Source: Alphaproteobacteria bacterium UBA6347 (lineage in GTDB: Bacteria > Pseudomonadota > Alphaproteobacteria > CAAGCB01 > CAG-977). Taken from it: a stretch of DNA of 57,192 bases. This document shows positions 27,557 to 35,768 of this stretch, one piece after another; position 1 is the stretch's first letter, and every line of letters begins with the position of its first letter. Under the pieces are notes generated by a model. It saw only the letters and a list, made by a program, of their open reading frames with translations, did not search any database and had not been told where the DNA came from. Position numbers and translations under genes: made by a program. Location: positions 8,849 to 66,040 of the forward strand of contig DJRZ01000023.1 of the NCBI GenBank assembly GCA_002440235.1. Direction: 5' to 3'.

Positions 27557-29283
27557 TACGCCGCCTCCTCTTTTTCCAGTTGCGACAGGCAGATTTCGCG
27601 GTAAACGGGGCAGTTTTCAAACAAATCGTCGTGCGTTCCGATCCCGACCGCCTTTCCGTCGTCCAGAACGACGATGAAATCCGCGCCGCGCACCGTCGAA
27701 ACGCGTTGGGACACAAGGAACACCGTCGCCCCGTTGATGTCGTTTTTAATCGCTTTGCGCAGTTTCGCGTCGGTCGCGAAGTCCAAAGCCGACGCGCTGT
27801 CGTCCAAAATCAAAATGTCGGGCGAACCGACCAAAGCCCGCGCGATCGTCAAACGCTGCCGCTGCCCGCCCGACAGGTTGCGCCCGCCCTGCGCGATCAA
27901 AGTGTCCAGCTTTTCGGGCTTGGTCGAAACAAATTCCTCGCCCTGCGCGGTTTTCAGCGCGTTCCAAATCTCCGCGTCCGACGCGTCGGCTTTCGCCCAG
28001 CGCATATTGTCGCGGATCGTGCCTTTGAACAAAACGGCTTTCTGCGGAACGACGCCGATTTTGCGGCGTAAAACGGCGAAAGGATAATCCCGAACGTCGA
28101 CGCCGTCGATCAGCACCCGCCCCTTTGTCGCGTCGTAAAAGCGGGACAGCAGGTTGACCAGCGTCGTTTTGCCCGATCCCGTGCCGCCGATGACGCCGAC
28201 CGTCGCCCCCGCCGGAACGGCAAAGTCGATGCCGGACAAGGATTCCGCCTCGGCGTTTTTATAGGCGAACGAAACGTTTTCAAACCGCACGCGCGGCGCG
28301 CCGGTCAACGGTTCCACCGTTTTTCCGCTTTCCGTGACCGTCGGGAAAATCGCGAACACGTCGTTGATGCGCGCGGCGGACGCGGACGCTTTGGTGAACA
28401 CGACGATCAAATTCGCCAACGCGACCAGCGCCAGCAGAATTTGCGACATATAATTAACCAAAGCGATCACCTCGCCCTGCGTCAAATCGCCCGCGTCGAC
28501 CCTAAATCCGCCGCCCTGAACGATCGCTATCACCGCCAGATTGACGACGACGTACGTCGCGGGGTTTAGCAAAGCCGCGATTTTTCCCGCCGTCACCTGT
28601 TCGTTCATCAGCGTTTCGCACGTTTGTTCAAACGCCGCGCGTTCCCCGCTCTGTTTGGAAAAGGCGCGGATCACGCGGACGCCCGTCAAATTTTCCCGCA
28701 CCAGCAGGGACACTTTGTCCATGCAGGCTTGAATCCGTTTGTAATACGGCAGGCATTTCGCCATGACGAACCAGATGACCGCCCCGATCATCGGCGCGGC
28801 GACCAGAAAAATCATCGCCAGCTTCGCATCGACGAAAAACGCCATGACGATCGCGCCGACGACGATGAACGGAGAGCGCAAAAACAGCCGCAAGCCCAGA
28901 TTCACGCCCGACTGCGCCTGATTGATGTCACCCGTCAGCCGCGTAATCAAAGACGGCGCGCCGATTTCGTCCAGTTCGGCGTAGGACAGACCGCCGACGT
29001 GGCGGAACAGCGCGCCGCGCAACGCCGTGCCGAATCCCATGGACGCCTTGGCGGCGAAATACTGCGCTGTCAGCGAACACGCCAGTCCCAGCAGTCCCAG
29101 CGCCACCATCACGCCGCCCATTTTGCAAATATAGGCGGTGTCGCCGTTTTTAATGCCGACGTCAATGATGCCCGCCATGACCAGAGGAACGAACAGTTCG
29201 AAGCACGCCTCCAAAAACTTGAACAGCGGACCGACGACGCATTCTTTTTTGTAATCCGCTAAAAAGCGGGCGAGTTTGAACAT
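27556..29283 (-). CDS. ABC exporter half-transporter, subunit with degenerate ATPase site
   Basis: The 575-residue protein has the same layout as its partner: membrane domain to about residue 310, Walker A GGTGSGKTT, signature LSGGQ. The Walker B reads ILDDSASALD, with Asp in place of the catalytic Glu, and the H-loop position has Gln in VSQRVSTV instead of His. This is the known asymmetry of heterodimeric exporters, in which one of the two ATP sites hydrolyses poorly. It is the first gene of the two-gene operon. Confidence 0.92.
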   Translation of the reverse strand: MFKLARFLADYKKECVVGPLFKFLEACFELFVPLVMAGIIDVGIKNGDTAYICKMGGVMVALGLLGLACSLTAQYFAAKASMGFGTALRGALFRHVGGLSYAELDEIGAPSLITRLTGDINQAQSGVNLGLRLFLRSPFIVVGAIVMAFFVDAKLAMIFLVAAPMIGAVIWFVMAKCLPYYKRIQACMDKVSLLVRENLTGVRVIRAFSKQSGERAAFEQTCETLMNEQVTAGKIAALLNPATYVVVNLAVIAIVQGGGFRVDAGDLTQGEVIALVNYMSQILLALVALANLIVVFTKASASAARINDVFAIFPTVTESGKTVEPLTGAPRVRFENVSFAYKNAEAESLSGIDFAVPAGATVGVIGGTGSGKTTLVNLLSRFYDATKGRVLIDGVDVRDYPFAVLRRKIGVVPQKAVLFKGTIRDNMRWAKADASDAEIWNALKTAQGEEFVSTKPEKLDTLIAQGGRNLSGGQRQRLTIARALVGSPDILILDDSASALDFATDAKLRKAIKNDINGATVFLVSQRVSTVRGADFIVVLDDGKAVGIGTHDDLFENCPVYREICLSQLEKEEAA

Positions 29284-29354
29284 GGCGGCACCTCGGACGA
29301 AAGGAAGTTTCAGAAATTCCTACACGTCCGCGGCGGGAAAAACAAGGAAAAAAC

Positions 29355-30461
29355 TTATCTGCCGCGGCGGGCGGACAGAACGGTTCGCGCGACGGCGGAC
29401 GCCTGTTTTCCGGCGCGGGCGCGGGTCTGCCCGACCGTCATTTTCAGAATTTGCCCCAGTTCGTCCGGATCTTTGACGGAAATCGTCGGAAAACACTTGT
29501 CCGATTTGTCCGTAATGCGGTTTTTGTCGCCGTTCGTCACATGAACGACGAACACGCGATCCGCCGCGCCTTTGGATTCGAAATAATCGCGCACGGCTTC
29601 GACCATGTCGCGGTCGGTGCCGTTTTTAGCCAGACTGTCGCCCAGCACCAGAACGGGACCGCCCTTTTCAAACGCCCGATCCAGAAATCCGGACCGTTCC
29701 ACCCCGTTGCGCTTGCTTTGGTTTCTGGAACGGATTTCCATCGACCCCGTCGGTTCGACCGTGTAAAACAGCGCGCCGTTCGGGTTTTCGGGCGCGGATT
29801 CGTTTTTCGATCCGTCGGGATTGAGTCCGCTCATCACACGTTTCATGCGGGCGTCGACGAAATCGAACAGCTCTTTGCCTTTGGCGGGCGATTCCTTGAT
29901 AAACTCCGCCAGATTCAGATAGCTCAGATGCTTTTTGTATTCGGCGAGGATTTTGCCGCGCGCTTCGGGACAGCGTTCAAAAATCTCTTGTTTCAGCGCC
30001 AGCACGTTTTCCCCGACGTGGCGTTCGAATTTCTGTTCTTTCAGGGCGTCTTCGGGCGTCGCGGCGCGGCGCAAAACCCGCGTTTGCCCGTTTTCGACGA
30101 CCAAACGCCCGTGTCCGGCGACGACGTCGGCGTTTTCAAAATCCTTCACCCCGCCCAGCAAATCGTGAAAAGCCCCGTCCGGCACCTTTTCCCCCGTCGC
30201 GTCGTTCACGCGCGCGTCCGCCCAATGCCGCCCCGTCACGATGAAATACGCCCCGCCCGTTTCGGGCAAAGCCGTCAGCGCGCGGCGGACGTCCGGCTGC
30301 ATGTAGCACCCGTCCCTGCCGGTTTCGGCTTTGTTTTCGGCGGCGTAGGCGGCGTTCTTTTCAACGCACGACGTCATGTCCAAATCCGTAAAGACGACGA
30401 CGGGCTTTTCCCCCGCCAGTTTCAGCAAACGGGACAAGTTTCGACGGGAATCCGAATCCAT
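29355..30461 (-). CDS. HAD-superfamily phosphatase-like protein
   Basis: A 368-residue protein with HAD motif I as FTDLDMTSC (DxDxT, residues 25-33), motif II in FIVTGRHW, and motif IV as VLGDSLAKNGTDRDMVEAV (Gly-Asp ... Gly-Thr-Asp). This layout is closest to the trehalose-6-phosphate phosphatase and Cof type (HAD class IIB). It lacks a trehalose synthase neighbour, so the substrate is open. The basic C-terminal tail is low complexity. It is divergent from the flagellar genes. Confidence 0.7.
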   Translation of the reverse strand: MDSDSRRNLSRLLKLAGEKPVVVFTDLDMTSCVEKNAAYAAENKAETGRDGCYMQPDVRRALTALPETGGAYFIVTGRHWADARVNDATGEKVPDGAFHDLLGGVKDFENADVVAGHGRLVVENGQTRVLRRAATPEDALKEQKFERHVGENVLALKQEIFERCPEARGKILAEYKKHLSYLNLAEFIKESPAKGKELFDFVDARMKRVMSGLNPDGSKNESAPENPNGALFYTVEPTGSMEIRSRNQSKRNGVERSGFLDRAFEKGGPVLVLGDSLAKNGTDRDMVEAVRDYFESKGAADRVFVVHVTNGDKNRITDKSDKCFPTISVKDPDELGQILKMTVGQTRARAGKQASAVARTVLSARRGR

Positions 30462-30573
30462 AACGATTTTCCTTATCGTGTTGTTTTTTGCAGGATAGCA
30501 TACAAATCCGCCGCCGTTAAATTTTTTTTAAGCCGGTCGAGTCAGACTCGGTTCGAAAGGAACGGAGTCGGAT

Positions 30574-30858
30574 ATGGCGCAGGAAAAACGCACCGTCGCG
30601 GTCGCTTTGCGGTTTGATCCCGAAACGGGGGAAACGCCAACGGTCGCCGCCAGCGGATACGGACACGTCGCCGAACGGATTTTGGATCTGGCGTTCGCCG
30701 CGGGGGTCAAAGTCCGGCGGGACGCCGATCTGGCGGAAATTCTGGCGGCGGTCGATTTGGACATGGAAATCCCGCCCGAAGCGTTCGCCGCCGTCGCCGA
30801 AATTCTTTCCTATATCTACGAACTGAACGCTTCCGCGGGAGGGGGCGCGCAACCATGA
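30574..30858 (+). CDS. FlhB-like export switch domain protein (FhlB type)
   Basis: A 94-residue soluble protein matching the cytoplasmic C-terminal domain of FlhB/YscU export switch proteins: VAVALRFDPETG near the start, GHVAERILDLAFAAGVKV, and EIPPEAFAAVAEILSYIY at the end. The autocleaved NPTH motif of true FlhB is absent, as in stand-alone FlhB-like proteins that can partly replace the FlhB domain. It leads the fliO-fliP cluster. ATG 30574 follows GGAACGGAG. Confidence 0.85.
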   Translation: MAQEKRTVAVALRFDPETGETPTVAASGYGHVAERILDLAFAAGVKVRRDADLAEILAAVDLDMEIPPEAFAAVAEILSYIYELNASAGGGAQP

Positions 30859-31106
30859 CGCAAGACATTCGATTTGAAATGGAAAAAGCTTCCGCCCTGT
30901 TGACCGCGGCGACCGATTTGATGAACGCGGGACGGCTGGTCAGCATTTCGGCGCTGAACGGCAAAATCGCGACCATTTGCGCTTTGGCGCAAAAGGCGGG
31001 ATACGACCGTTGCGCCGCGTTCAAACCGTTGATGCTGCGTTTAAACGAACAAATGGAACAATTCCGCGCGGCGATGGAAAGCCGCTACGGATCCTTTATC
31101 CGCTGA
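30855..31106 (+). CDS. Small helical protein in flagellar cluster, unknown
   Basis: An 83-residue, mostly alpha-helical protein coupled to the FlhB-like gene by an ATGA overlap and followed 18 bp later by fliO. It has no membrane segment. The size and context suggest a flagellar export chaperone or assembly factor, but I see no family motif and leave it unnamed. Confidence 0.65.
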   Translation: MTQDIRFEMEKASALLTAATDLMNAGRLVSISALNGKIATICALAQKAGYDRCAAFKPLMLRLNEQMEQFRAAMESRYGSFIR

Positions 31107-31124
31107 AAGAAAACAGGTCGAACC

Positions 31125-31448
31125 ATGCACCGCGAACCGTCTTTTTTAACCGCTTTGGCAGGATTGATTTTCGTTCTGGGAATTATCTTTTTGATTTCAT
31201 GGCTGTTCAAACGGTTCGGCGGGGGATTGATCGCGGGCGTCGCCCCCGTCAGAAAAAAAGCCGAAATCGAACTGCTGGAAATCCGCCCCGTCGATCCGAA
31301 AAACCGGCTGGTGCTGGCGCGGTGCAAAGGCAGGGAATACCTGCTGTTGACGGGGGAAAACAACGCGGTGGTTGATTCTTTCGCCGCAAACGGAGATAAT
31401 TCGGCGAGATTCGAACCGAACGAAAAGGACACCCTGATCGATGCTTAA
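31125..31448 (+). CDS. fliO: Flagellar biosynthesis protein FliO
   Basis: A 107-residue protein with one N-terminal membrane helix (residues 8-28), a short basic stretch, and a cytoplasmic domain with IELLEIRPVDPKNRLVLARCKGREYLLL, the typical FliO core. FliO helps assemble the FliP ring of the flagellar export gate. It overlaps fliP by 8 bp. Confidence 0.88.
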   Translation: MHREPSFLTALAGLIFVLGIIFLISWLFKRFGGGLIAGVAPVRKKAEIELLEIRPVDPKNRLVLARCKGREYLLLTGENNAVVDSFAANGDNSARFEPNEKDTLIDA

Positions 31449-32172
31449 AAAAATCCTGACCGCGCTGTTTCTGTCAAGCGCGACGGCTCTGCCCGCCGCC
31501 GCGCAAAGTGTCAATATCGATTTGGGCGACACGGGCGGGTCTTCGACCGCCAGAATCGTCCAGCTGGTTTTGCTGCTGACGGTGCTGTCCGTCGCCCCCA
31601 GCATTTTGATCATGGTCACGTCGTTCACGCGCATCGCCGTCGTCCTGTCGATCACGCGGCAGGCGCTGGGCACGTCGCAAACCCCGTCCAACATGATTTT
31701 GGTCGCTTTGGCGCTGTTTATGACGGGATACGTCATGACGCCGACGTTCGAACGGGCGTGGGACAACGGGCTGTACCCGCTGATACAGGAAAAAATCGAA
31801 ACAAAGACCGCCGTTGAACGCACCGTCGCGCCGTTCAGGGAATTCATGCTGAAAAACGTGCGGGAAAAGGATTTGCGCCTGTTTATGAACTTTTCAAAGG
31901 AAACGCAGGTCGAAAAACCCGAAGACACGCCGCTGACGGCGCTGGTTCCCGCGTTTATGATCAGCGAACTGCGCCGCGCGTTCGAAATCGGATTTCTGAT
32001 TTTCGTGCCGTTTCTGATCATCGACATGGTGGTGGCGTCCGTGCTGATGAGCATGGGCATGATGATGCTGCCGCCGTCCATGCTGTCGATGCCGTTCAAA
32101 CTGATTTTCTTCGTCGTCGTCGACGGGTGGTACATGCTGGTCGGCAGTCTGGTCAAAAGCTTCGCGACCTGA
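31441..32172 (+). CDS. fliP: Flagellar export gate protein FliP
   Basis: A 243-residue protein with a cleavable-type signal peptide (ending PAAAQ near residue 22) and the FliP membrane core: SFTRIAVVLSITRQALGTSQTPSNMILVALALFMT, a periplasmic loop, and the C-terminal helix pair with GMMMLPPSMLSMPFKLIFFV. FliP forms the core pore of the flagellar type III export gate with FliQ and FliR, which are not in this window. The tRNA-Arg gene follows 51 bp later. Confidence 0.96.
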   Translation: MLKKILTALFLSSATALPAAAQSVNIDLGDTGGSSTARIVQLVLLLTVLSVAPSILIMVTSFTRIAVVLSITRQALGTSQTPSNMILVALALFMTGYVMTPTFERAWDNGLYPLIQEKIETKTAVERTVAPFREFMLKNVREKDLRLFMNFSKETQVEKPEDTPLTALVPAFMISELRRAFEIGFLIFVPFLIIDMVVASVLMSMGMMMLPPSMLSMPFKLIFFVVVDGWYMLVGSLVKSFAT

Positions 32173-32223
32173 ACAAAAAAAGCTTGCCATAACCCCGCAA
32201 ACGGGATAAACAGTCAGATGTGT

Positions 32224-32300
32224 GGTCCCGTAGCTCAGCTGGATAGAGCAACAGCCTTCTAAGCTGTGGGTCCCGCGTTCGAATCGCGGCGGGATCACCA
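32224..32300 (+). tRNA. tRNA-Arg (anticodon TCT)
   Basis: A full cloverleaf of 77 nt including the encoded CCA. The acceptor stem pairs GGTCCCG with CGGGATC (one G-T pair). The D arm is GCTC/GAGC, the anticodon stem ACAGC/GCTGT with loop CTTCTAA gives anticodon TCT, and the T arm is CCGCG/CGCGG with loop TTCGAAT. It reads AGA/AGG codons. It marks the switch from chromosomal housekeeping genes to conjugation genes and is the likely integration site of the element. Confidence 0.97.
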
Positions 32301-32303
32301 ATA

Positions 32304-32332
32304 AAAAGCCCTTGAAATTCAAGGGCTTTTTT
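32304..32332 (+). terminator. Strong terminator after tRNA-Arg
   Basis: A near-perfect palindrome (AAAAGCCCTTGAA, one central base, TTCAAGGGCTTTT) followed by TTGTTTTT, four bases after the tRNA CCA end. It should end the tRNA transcript, and possibly the fliP transcript as well. Confidence 0.9.
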
Positions 32333-32619
32333 GTTTTTCAACATCGGTTTGAAAACACCGAAAATCAAAAGTGTCTAACAACTGTCTAACAAAAAAATCG
32401 AAAAAAAAGGACTGTCCTCAAAAAAAATTAATCTCCAACCGCCTCTTTTGAAGATTGCGGCAATTGGGAAATTCGGGAAAACAGGGAATCGATTTTGAAC
32501 GAATCGCCCGAATATTGAGATTCATCGCTCTTTCTCAGCATGGAAATTTACGGGAAAATTCGGAAATTCAGTTTCAACAAGAGATACGGCAACCGTTCCG
32601 GTCGAACAGGTTGATTTAA
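32333..32619. other. Non-coding left end of the element
   Basis: This AT-rich stretch of 287 bp between the tRNA terminator and the hairpin leader should contain the left attachment boundary. It holds a tandem GTGTCTAACA / CTGTCTAACA pair (32372-32394 region) and an AGGAC-T-GTCCT palindrome near 32410, which could be recombinase or regulator sites. No gene is supported here. Confidence 0.4.
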
Positions 32620-32822
32620 TTTCTTGCTTGTCAATCCCCGAGCCTTTGGAACAAAAACGGTGTCCCCGACTTTCGCGATGCTGCAAGACGGGCGAGCCCC
32701 CTCCGTTTTTGCTGGGATAATGACAAGCCGCTTTCTTCTCTCCGACGAAGCACCTCGAAAGGGTTTCAGGCGCGATGCCCAAAACCCTTTAACAAGTGCT
32801 TTTTAAGAGAAGGAACAAGACA
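32620..32822 (+). promoter_or_regulatory. 203-bp hairpin leader, copy 1, upstream of ardC
   Basis: This leader is repeated at 35149-35351 with six substitutions and no indels. It can fold into a long hairpin: GCTTGTCA (32626-32633) with TGACAAGC (32721-32728), ATCCC (32634-32638) with GGGAT (32714-32718), and CAAAAACGG (32652-32660) with CCGTTTTTG (32703-32711). A second hairpin, AAAGGGTTT (32758-32766) with AAACCCTTT (32782-32790), encloses GGC/GCC. An extended -10-like TGGGATAAT lies at 32713-32721, and TTGACA reads on the minus strand at 32635-32630. It ends with an AGAAGGA ribosome site before ATG 32823. It is either a structured RNA leader or a promoter active on single-stranded DNA. Confidence 0.75.
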
Positions 32823-33695
32823 ATGACTAATAAAGGCGACCTTATCGAAACCGTGGCAAACACCATTATTGAACGGCTGGAAAACTTTTCGGGCGAATGG
32901 GAAAAGCCGTTCTTTACGTCTTTCGCCCGCAACGTCGCGACGCAAAAAGCTTATCGCGGCATCAACGTCTTGATTTTGAACTTTGCTGCCGCCGTCAACG
33001 GTTTTACGTCGTCTGTTTGGGGAACTTACCAGCAATGGCAGGAAAAAGGCTGTCAGGTCAAAAAAGGCGAGAAGTCAACGACCGTTGTTTTTTGGAAACC
33101 GCTTTCCTACAAATGCGAAGTCGAAAACACCGAAACGGGCGACGTTGAAGAAGTCGAAAACCAGTCTTTTGTCGCCCGCGCTTATGCCGTGTTCAACGGT
33201 TCGCAAGTCGAAGGTTTCTCGGCGGAAAACGAAAGAGCCGATTTTGACATTCAAGCGGACGTGATGAAATTTTTTGACAATACGGACATCGCTTATTTTT
33301 ACGGCGCAAATCTGGCTGGGTACGACAGCCGGCGGAACGTTGTGCTGATGCCCGCGCGAAACGATTTTAAGACGGAAACGGGTTTTGTTTCGACTTTGGC
33401 GCACGAAACCGTCCACGCCATGGGACACAAAAACCGCTTGAACCGCGATATGAAAGGACGGTTCGGAAATGAAGCTTATGCTTTTGAAGAACTGATTGCT
33501 GACATCGGCGCGGGCTTTGTCGCGGGGTATTTGGGCTATGATTATCAGTTTTTAAAGGACAATCTGGCGTATCTGCAAAGCTGGCTGAAAGTTTTGAAAA
33601 ACGACAAGCGCGCGATTTTCAAGGCGTGTTCCGAAGCGCAGAAGGCTTTCGACTATCTGCTGACGTTTCAAGAAACAAACGGAGAAGCGGCTTGA
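32823..33695 (+). CDS. ardC: ArdC-family antirestriction protein
   Basis: A 290-residue protein with the ArdC layout. The N-terminal ssDNA-binding domain (about 5-125) includes AYRGINVLIL, a WGTYQQWQEKG segment and KGEKSTTVVFWKP. The C-terminal metallopeptidase-like domain has zinc site HETVHAMGH (His194, Glu195, His198) and EELIADIGAGF. ArdC proteins bind single-stranded DNA and protect incoming plasmid DNA from restriction in the recipient. I chose ATG 32823 because the same start and leader recur at 35352. The gene lies on the leading-region side of oriT, where such genes are expected. Confidence 0.92.
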   Translation: MTNKGDLIETVANTIIERLENFSGEWEKPFFTSFARNVATQKAYRGINVLILNFAAAVNGFTSSVWGTYQQWQEKGCQVKKGEKSTTVVFWKPLSYKCEVENTETGDVEEVENQSFVARAYAVFNGSQVEGFSAENERADFDIQADVMKFFDNTDIAYFYGANLAGYDSRRNVVLMPARNDFKTETGFVSTLAHETVHAMGHKNRLNRDMKGRFGNEAYAFEELIADIGAGFVAGYLGYDYQFLKDNLAYLQSWLKVLKNDKRAIFKACSEAQKAFDYLLTFQETNGEAA

Positions 33696-33713
33696 TGCCG
33701 CTTCATTTTCCAA

Positions 33714-33759
33714 ATCCGTTCGCCCAACCTCTCCACAACATTGTTGCGCCCGAACGGAT
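33714..33759. repeat. Inverted repeat between ardC and the ATPase gene
   Basis: ATCCGTTCG (33714-33722) and CGAACGGAT (33751-33759) are perfect inverted 9-mers with a 28-bp spacer. No T run follows, so an operator is more likely than a terminator. A related CCCGAACGG core recurs before the HipB-like gene near 55800. Confidence 0.45.
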
Positions 33760-33847
33760 ATGTGTTGCGTCCGCATTCAAATGCGCCTATATTGTTAATA
33801 CGAATTTTTATTGATAACTGTGTTTTTGCGTAATAGGAGTCATTCCC

Positions 33848-35104
33848 ATGCAAGCGATTAAACGCGACATCTATCTGAACAGGCTGATTGAACGCAAGGA
33901 AAACGGAGCGATCAAAGTCATTACGGGCATTCGTCGGTGCGGGAAATCCTATCTTTTGTTCAATTTGTATTACGACTATCTGCTTTCCTGCGGCATCGGC
34001 AAAGACAGAATCATCAAAATCGCGCTTGACGATGAAGAAGCCGAAAATTTAACGGATGCAAAAACTTTGGCGGCTTTTATCAAAGAGCGGCTGAAAGACG
34101 AAAACACGTATTACGTTTTCCTTGACGAAATCCAATTCGTCAAAGATTTTGAGAAAGTTTTGAACAGCTTAAACCGTCTGCCGAATCTGGATATTTACGT
34201 CACGGGCAGCAATTCCAAATTCCTGTCTTCCGATATTTTAACCGAGTTCCGCGGCAGAGGGGACGAAGTTCGCGTCCACCCGCTTTGTTTCGCCGAGTAT
34301 GTTTCGGCATATAAAGGTTCGGCGGCTGACGCTTGGAACGACTATTTCACTTACGGCGGCTTGCCTCAAATACTGACGCGATCGACCGACGAGCTGAAAA
34401 CGCAATATCTGACAAACCTGTTCCAAACGGTTTATCTGGCTGACATTATCGACCGCAATAAAGTTCGGGCGAAAGAAACGCTCAACACCCTTGTCAACGT
34501 TTTAGCGTCGTCCATCGGTTCTTTGACAAACCCGCGAAAACTTGCCGCCGTGTTCGCCCATTCCGGAGACAAGGAAGTGACGGATAAAACCGTCGGCGCG
34601 TATCTGGATTATCTGACGGATTCATTCTTGATCAACAAGGCGGAACGCTATGATATCAAGGGCAAGAAATATATCGCCTCTCCCTATAAATACTACTTTG
34701 AAGATGTCGGACTGCGCAACGCAAGGCTGAATTTCCGCCAGCAGGAAGAAAATCATATTATGGAAAACATCATCTATAACGAATTGCTTGTGCGCGGGTA
34801 CAATGTTGACGTCGGCATTGTCGATTGCTACGACAAGGACGAACAAGGCAAGCAGGTTTTAAAACGCAGGGAAGTCGATTTTGTCTGCAACAAAGGCAGC
34901 CGGCGGTATTACGTTCAATCGGCTTTTGCCATTCCCGACGATGAAAAAATGGCGCAGGAAAAGATGTCTTTGGTCAAGATTAAAGACTCTTTCAAGAAAA
35001 TCATTGTTGTCAAAGACAACATCAAACTCTGGCGGACGGAAGACGGCATTGTCGTTATGGGATTGCAAGAATTTTTGCTGAACCAAAACAGTCTCGAACT
35101 TTGA
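33848..35104 (+). CDS. AAA ATPase with DUF4143 domain (first copy)
   Basis: A 418-residue protein. Walker A is TGIRRCGKSYLL (about residues 26-37), Walker B VFLDEIQFV, and the sensor region YVTGSNSKFL. The C-terminal DUF4143 domain contains an RREVDFVCNKG segment resembling a PD-(D/E)xK-like nuclease core. These AAA_14/DUF4143 proteins are very common on mobile elements and in genomic islands of host-associated bacteria. Their function is not settled; roles as nucleases or in toxin-antitoxin-like systems have been suggested. It shares the family, but little sequence, with the ATPase at 52696. Confidence 0.88.
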   Translation: MQAIKRDIYLNRLIERKENGAIKVITGIRRCGKSYLLFNLYYDYLLSCGIGKDRIIKIALDDEEAENLTDAKTLAAFIKERLKDENTYYVFLDEIQFVKDFEKVLNSLNRLPNLDIYVTGSNSKFLSSDILTEFRGRGDEVRVHPLCFAEYVSAYKGSAADAWNDYFTYGGLPQILTRSTDELKTQYLTNLFQTVYLADIIDRNKVRAKETLNTLVNVLASSIGSLTNPRKLAAVFAHSGDKEVTDKTVGAYLDYLTDSFLINKAERYDIKGKKYIASPYKYYFEDVGLRNARLNFRQQEENHIMENIIYNELLVRGYNVDVGIVDCYDKDEQGKQVLKRREVDFVCNKGSRRYYVQSAFAIPDDEKMAQEKMSLVKIKDSFKKIIVVKDNIKLWRTEDGIVVMGLQEFLLNQNSLEL

Positions 35105-35110
35105 TTTAAC

Positions 35111-35137
35111 CCCGTTTCGGGCGCCCATAAAAACGGG
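35111..35137 (+). terminator. Terminator-like hairpin after the first ATPase gene
   Basis: CCCGTTT and AAACGGG pair around a GGGCGCCC palindrome, followed by CGACTTTTGCTTTT. It separates the ATPase transcript from the second hairpin leader, which begins 11 bp later. Confidence 0.6.
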
Positions 35138-35148
35138 CGACTTTTGCT

Positions 35149-35351
35149 TTTCTTGCTTGTCAATCCCCAAGCCTTTGGAACAAAAACGATGTCCCCGACT
35201 TTCGCGATGCTGCAAGACGGGTGATACCCCTCCGTTTTTGCTGGGATAATGACAAGCCGCTTTCTTCTCTCCGACGAAGCACCTCGAAAGGGTTTCAGGC
35301 GCGATGCCTAAAACCCTTTAACAAGTGCTTTTTAAGAGAAGGAACAAGACA
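35149..35351 (+). promoter_or_regulatory. 203-bp hairpin leader, copy 2, upstream of the DUF2958 gene
   Basis: About 97% identical to 32620-32822 and collinear to the base. The differences fall at copy-1 positions 32640, 32660, 32693, 32696, 32697 and 32780, all in loops, bulges or a terminal pair, so the stems stay intact. The outer stem is GCTTGTCA (35155-35162) with TGACAAGC (35250-35257), and the -10-like TGGGATAAT is at 35242-35250. Identity continues into the first codons of the gene (both proteins begin MT[N/D]KGD). Confidence 0.75.
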
Positions 35352-35765
35352 ATGACTGACAAAGGCGACCAAGCTTTAACCGAATTAAACACAACGCTTC
35401 AACCGTTTATGCCGCATAAACAGGCGCAAATTCTCATTCAAAATCTGACAACTTCCGAAGAAGCCGAAACGTTCGCGGATATTATTCTGACTCTAGCCGA
35501 ACGCGTCAAAGCGATGCCGCAACCGTATGAAACGGACGGACAAGGCAAAGTCGCGACGGCTCAACTGCACTATTTTGTCGGTTCTTATGATGCCTACATC
35601 GTCGAAAAAGACGCGTCCGAAAAACAAATTCAGGCTTTCGGCTGGGCGAGTTTCGGATACGGGTTCGAGTGCGGCTACATCTCGATTGACGAACTTTTGG
35701 ATTTGGCAGAGCTGGACTTGTATTTCACGCCTTGCGCCGTCGCCGAAGCGATTAAGGAGGACTGA
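35352..35765 (+). CDS. DUF2958 family protein
   Basis: A 137-residue protein. The second half matches DUF2958: TAQLHYFVGSYDAYIVEKD, then CGYISIDELLDLAELDLYFTPC. DUF2958 genes are common on conjugative plasmids and elements, often near antirestriction genes; their role is unknown. The start shares its leader and first codons with ardC, which suggests the two are switched on together. The next gene begins 3 bp after its stop. Confidence 0.85.
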   Translation: MTDKGDQALTELNTTLQPFMPHKQAQILIQNLTTSEEAETFADIILTLAERVKAMPQPYETDGQGKVATAQLHYFVGSYDAYIVEKDASEKQIQAFGWASFGYGFECGYISIDELLDLAELDLYFTPCAVAEAIKED

Positions 35766-35768
35766 CCG

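Noticed and set aside
32495..32505. CGAATCGC match to the tRNA T arm as a possible attachment repeat
   Set aside because: Only eight bases match and it lies too close to the tRNA to be the far end of the element.
32522..32782. Minus-strand open frame across hairpin leader copy 1 (also open across copy 2)
   Set aside because: It stays open in both copies, but the start and end lie in unrelated flanks and the frame runs through the hairpin stems. The repeat is better explained as a leader. A conserved peptide cannot be fully excluded.
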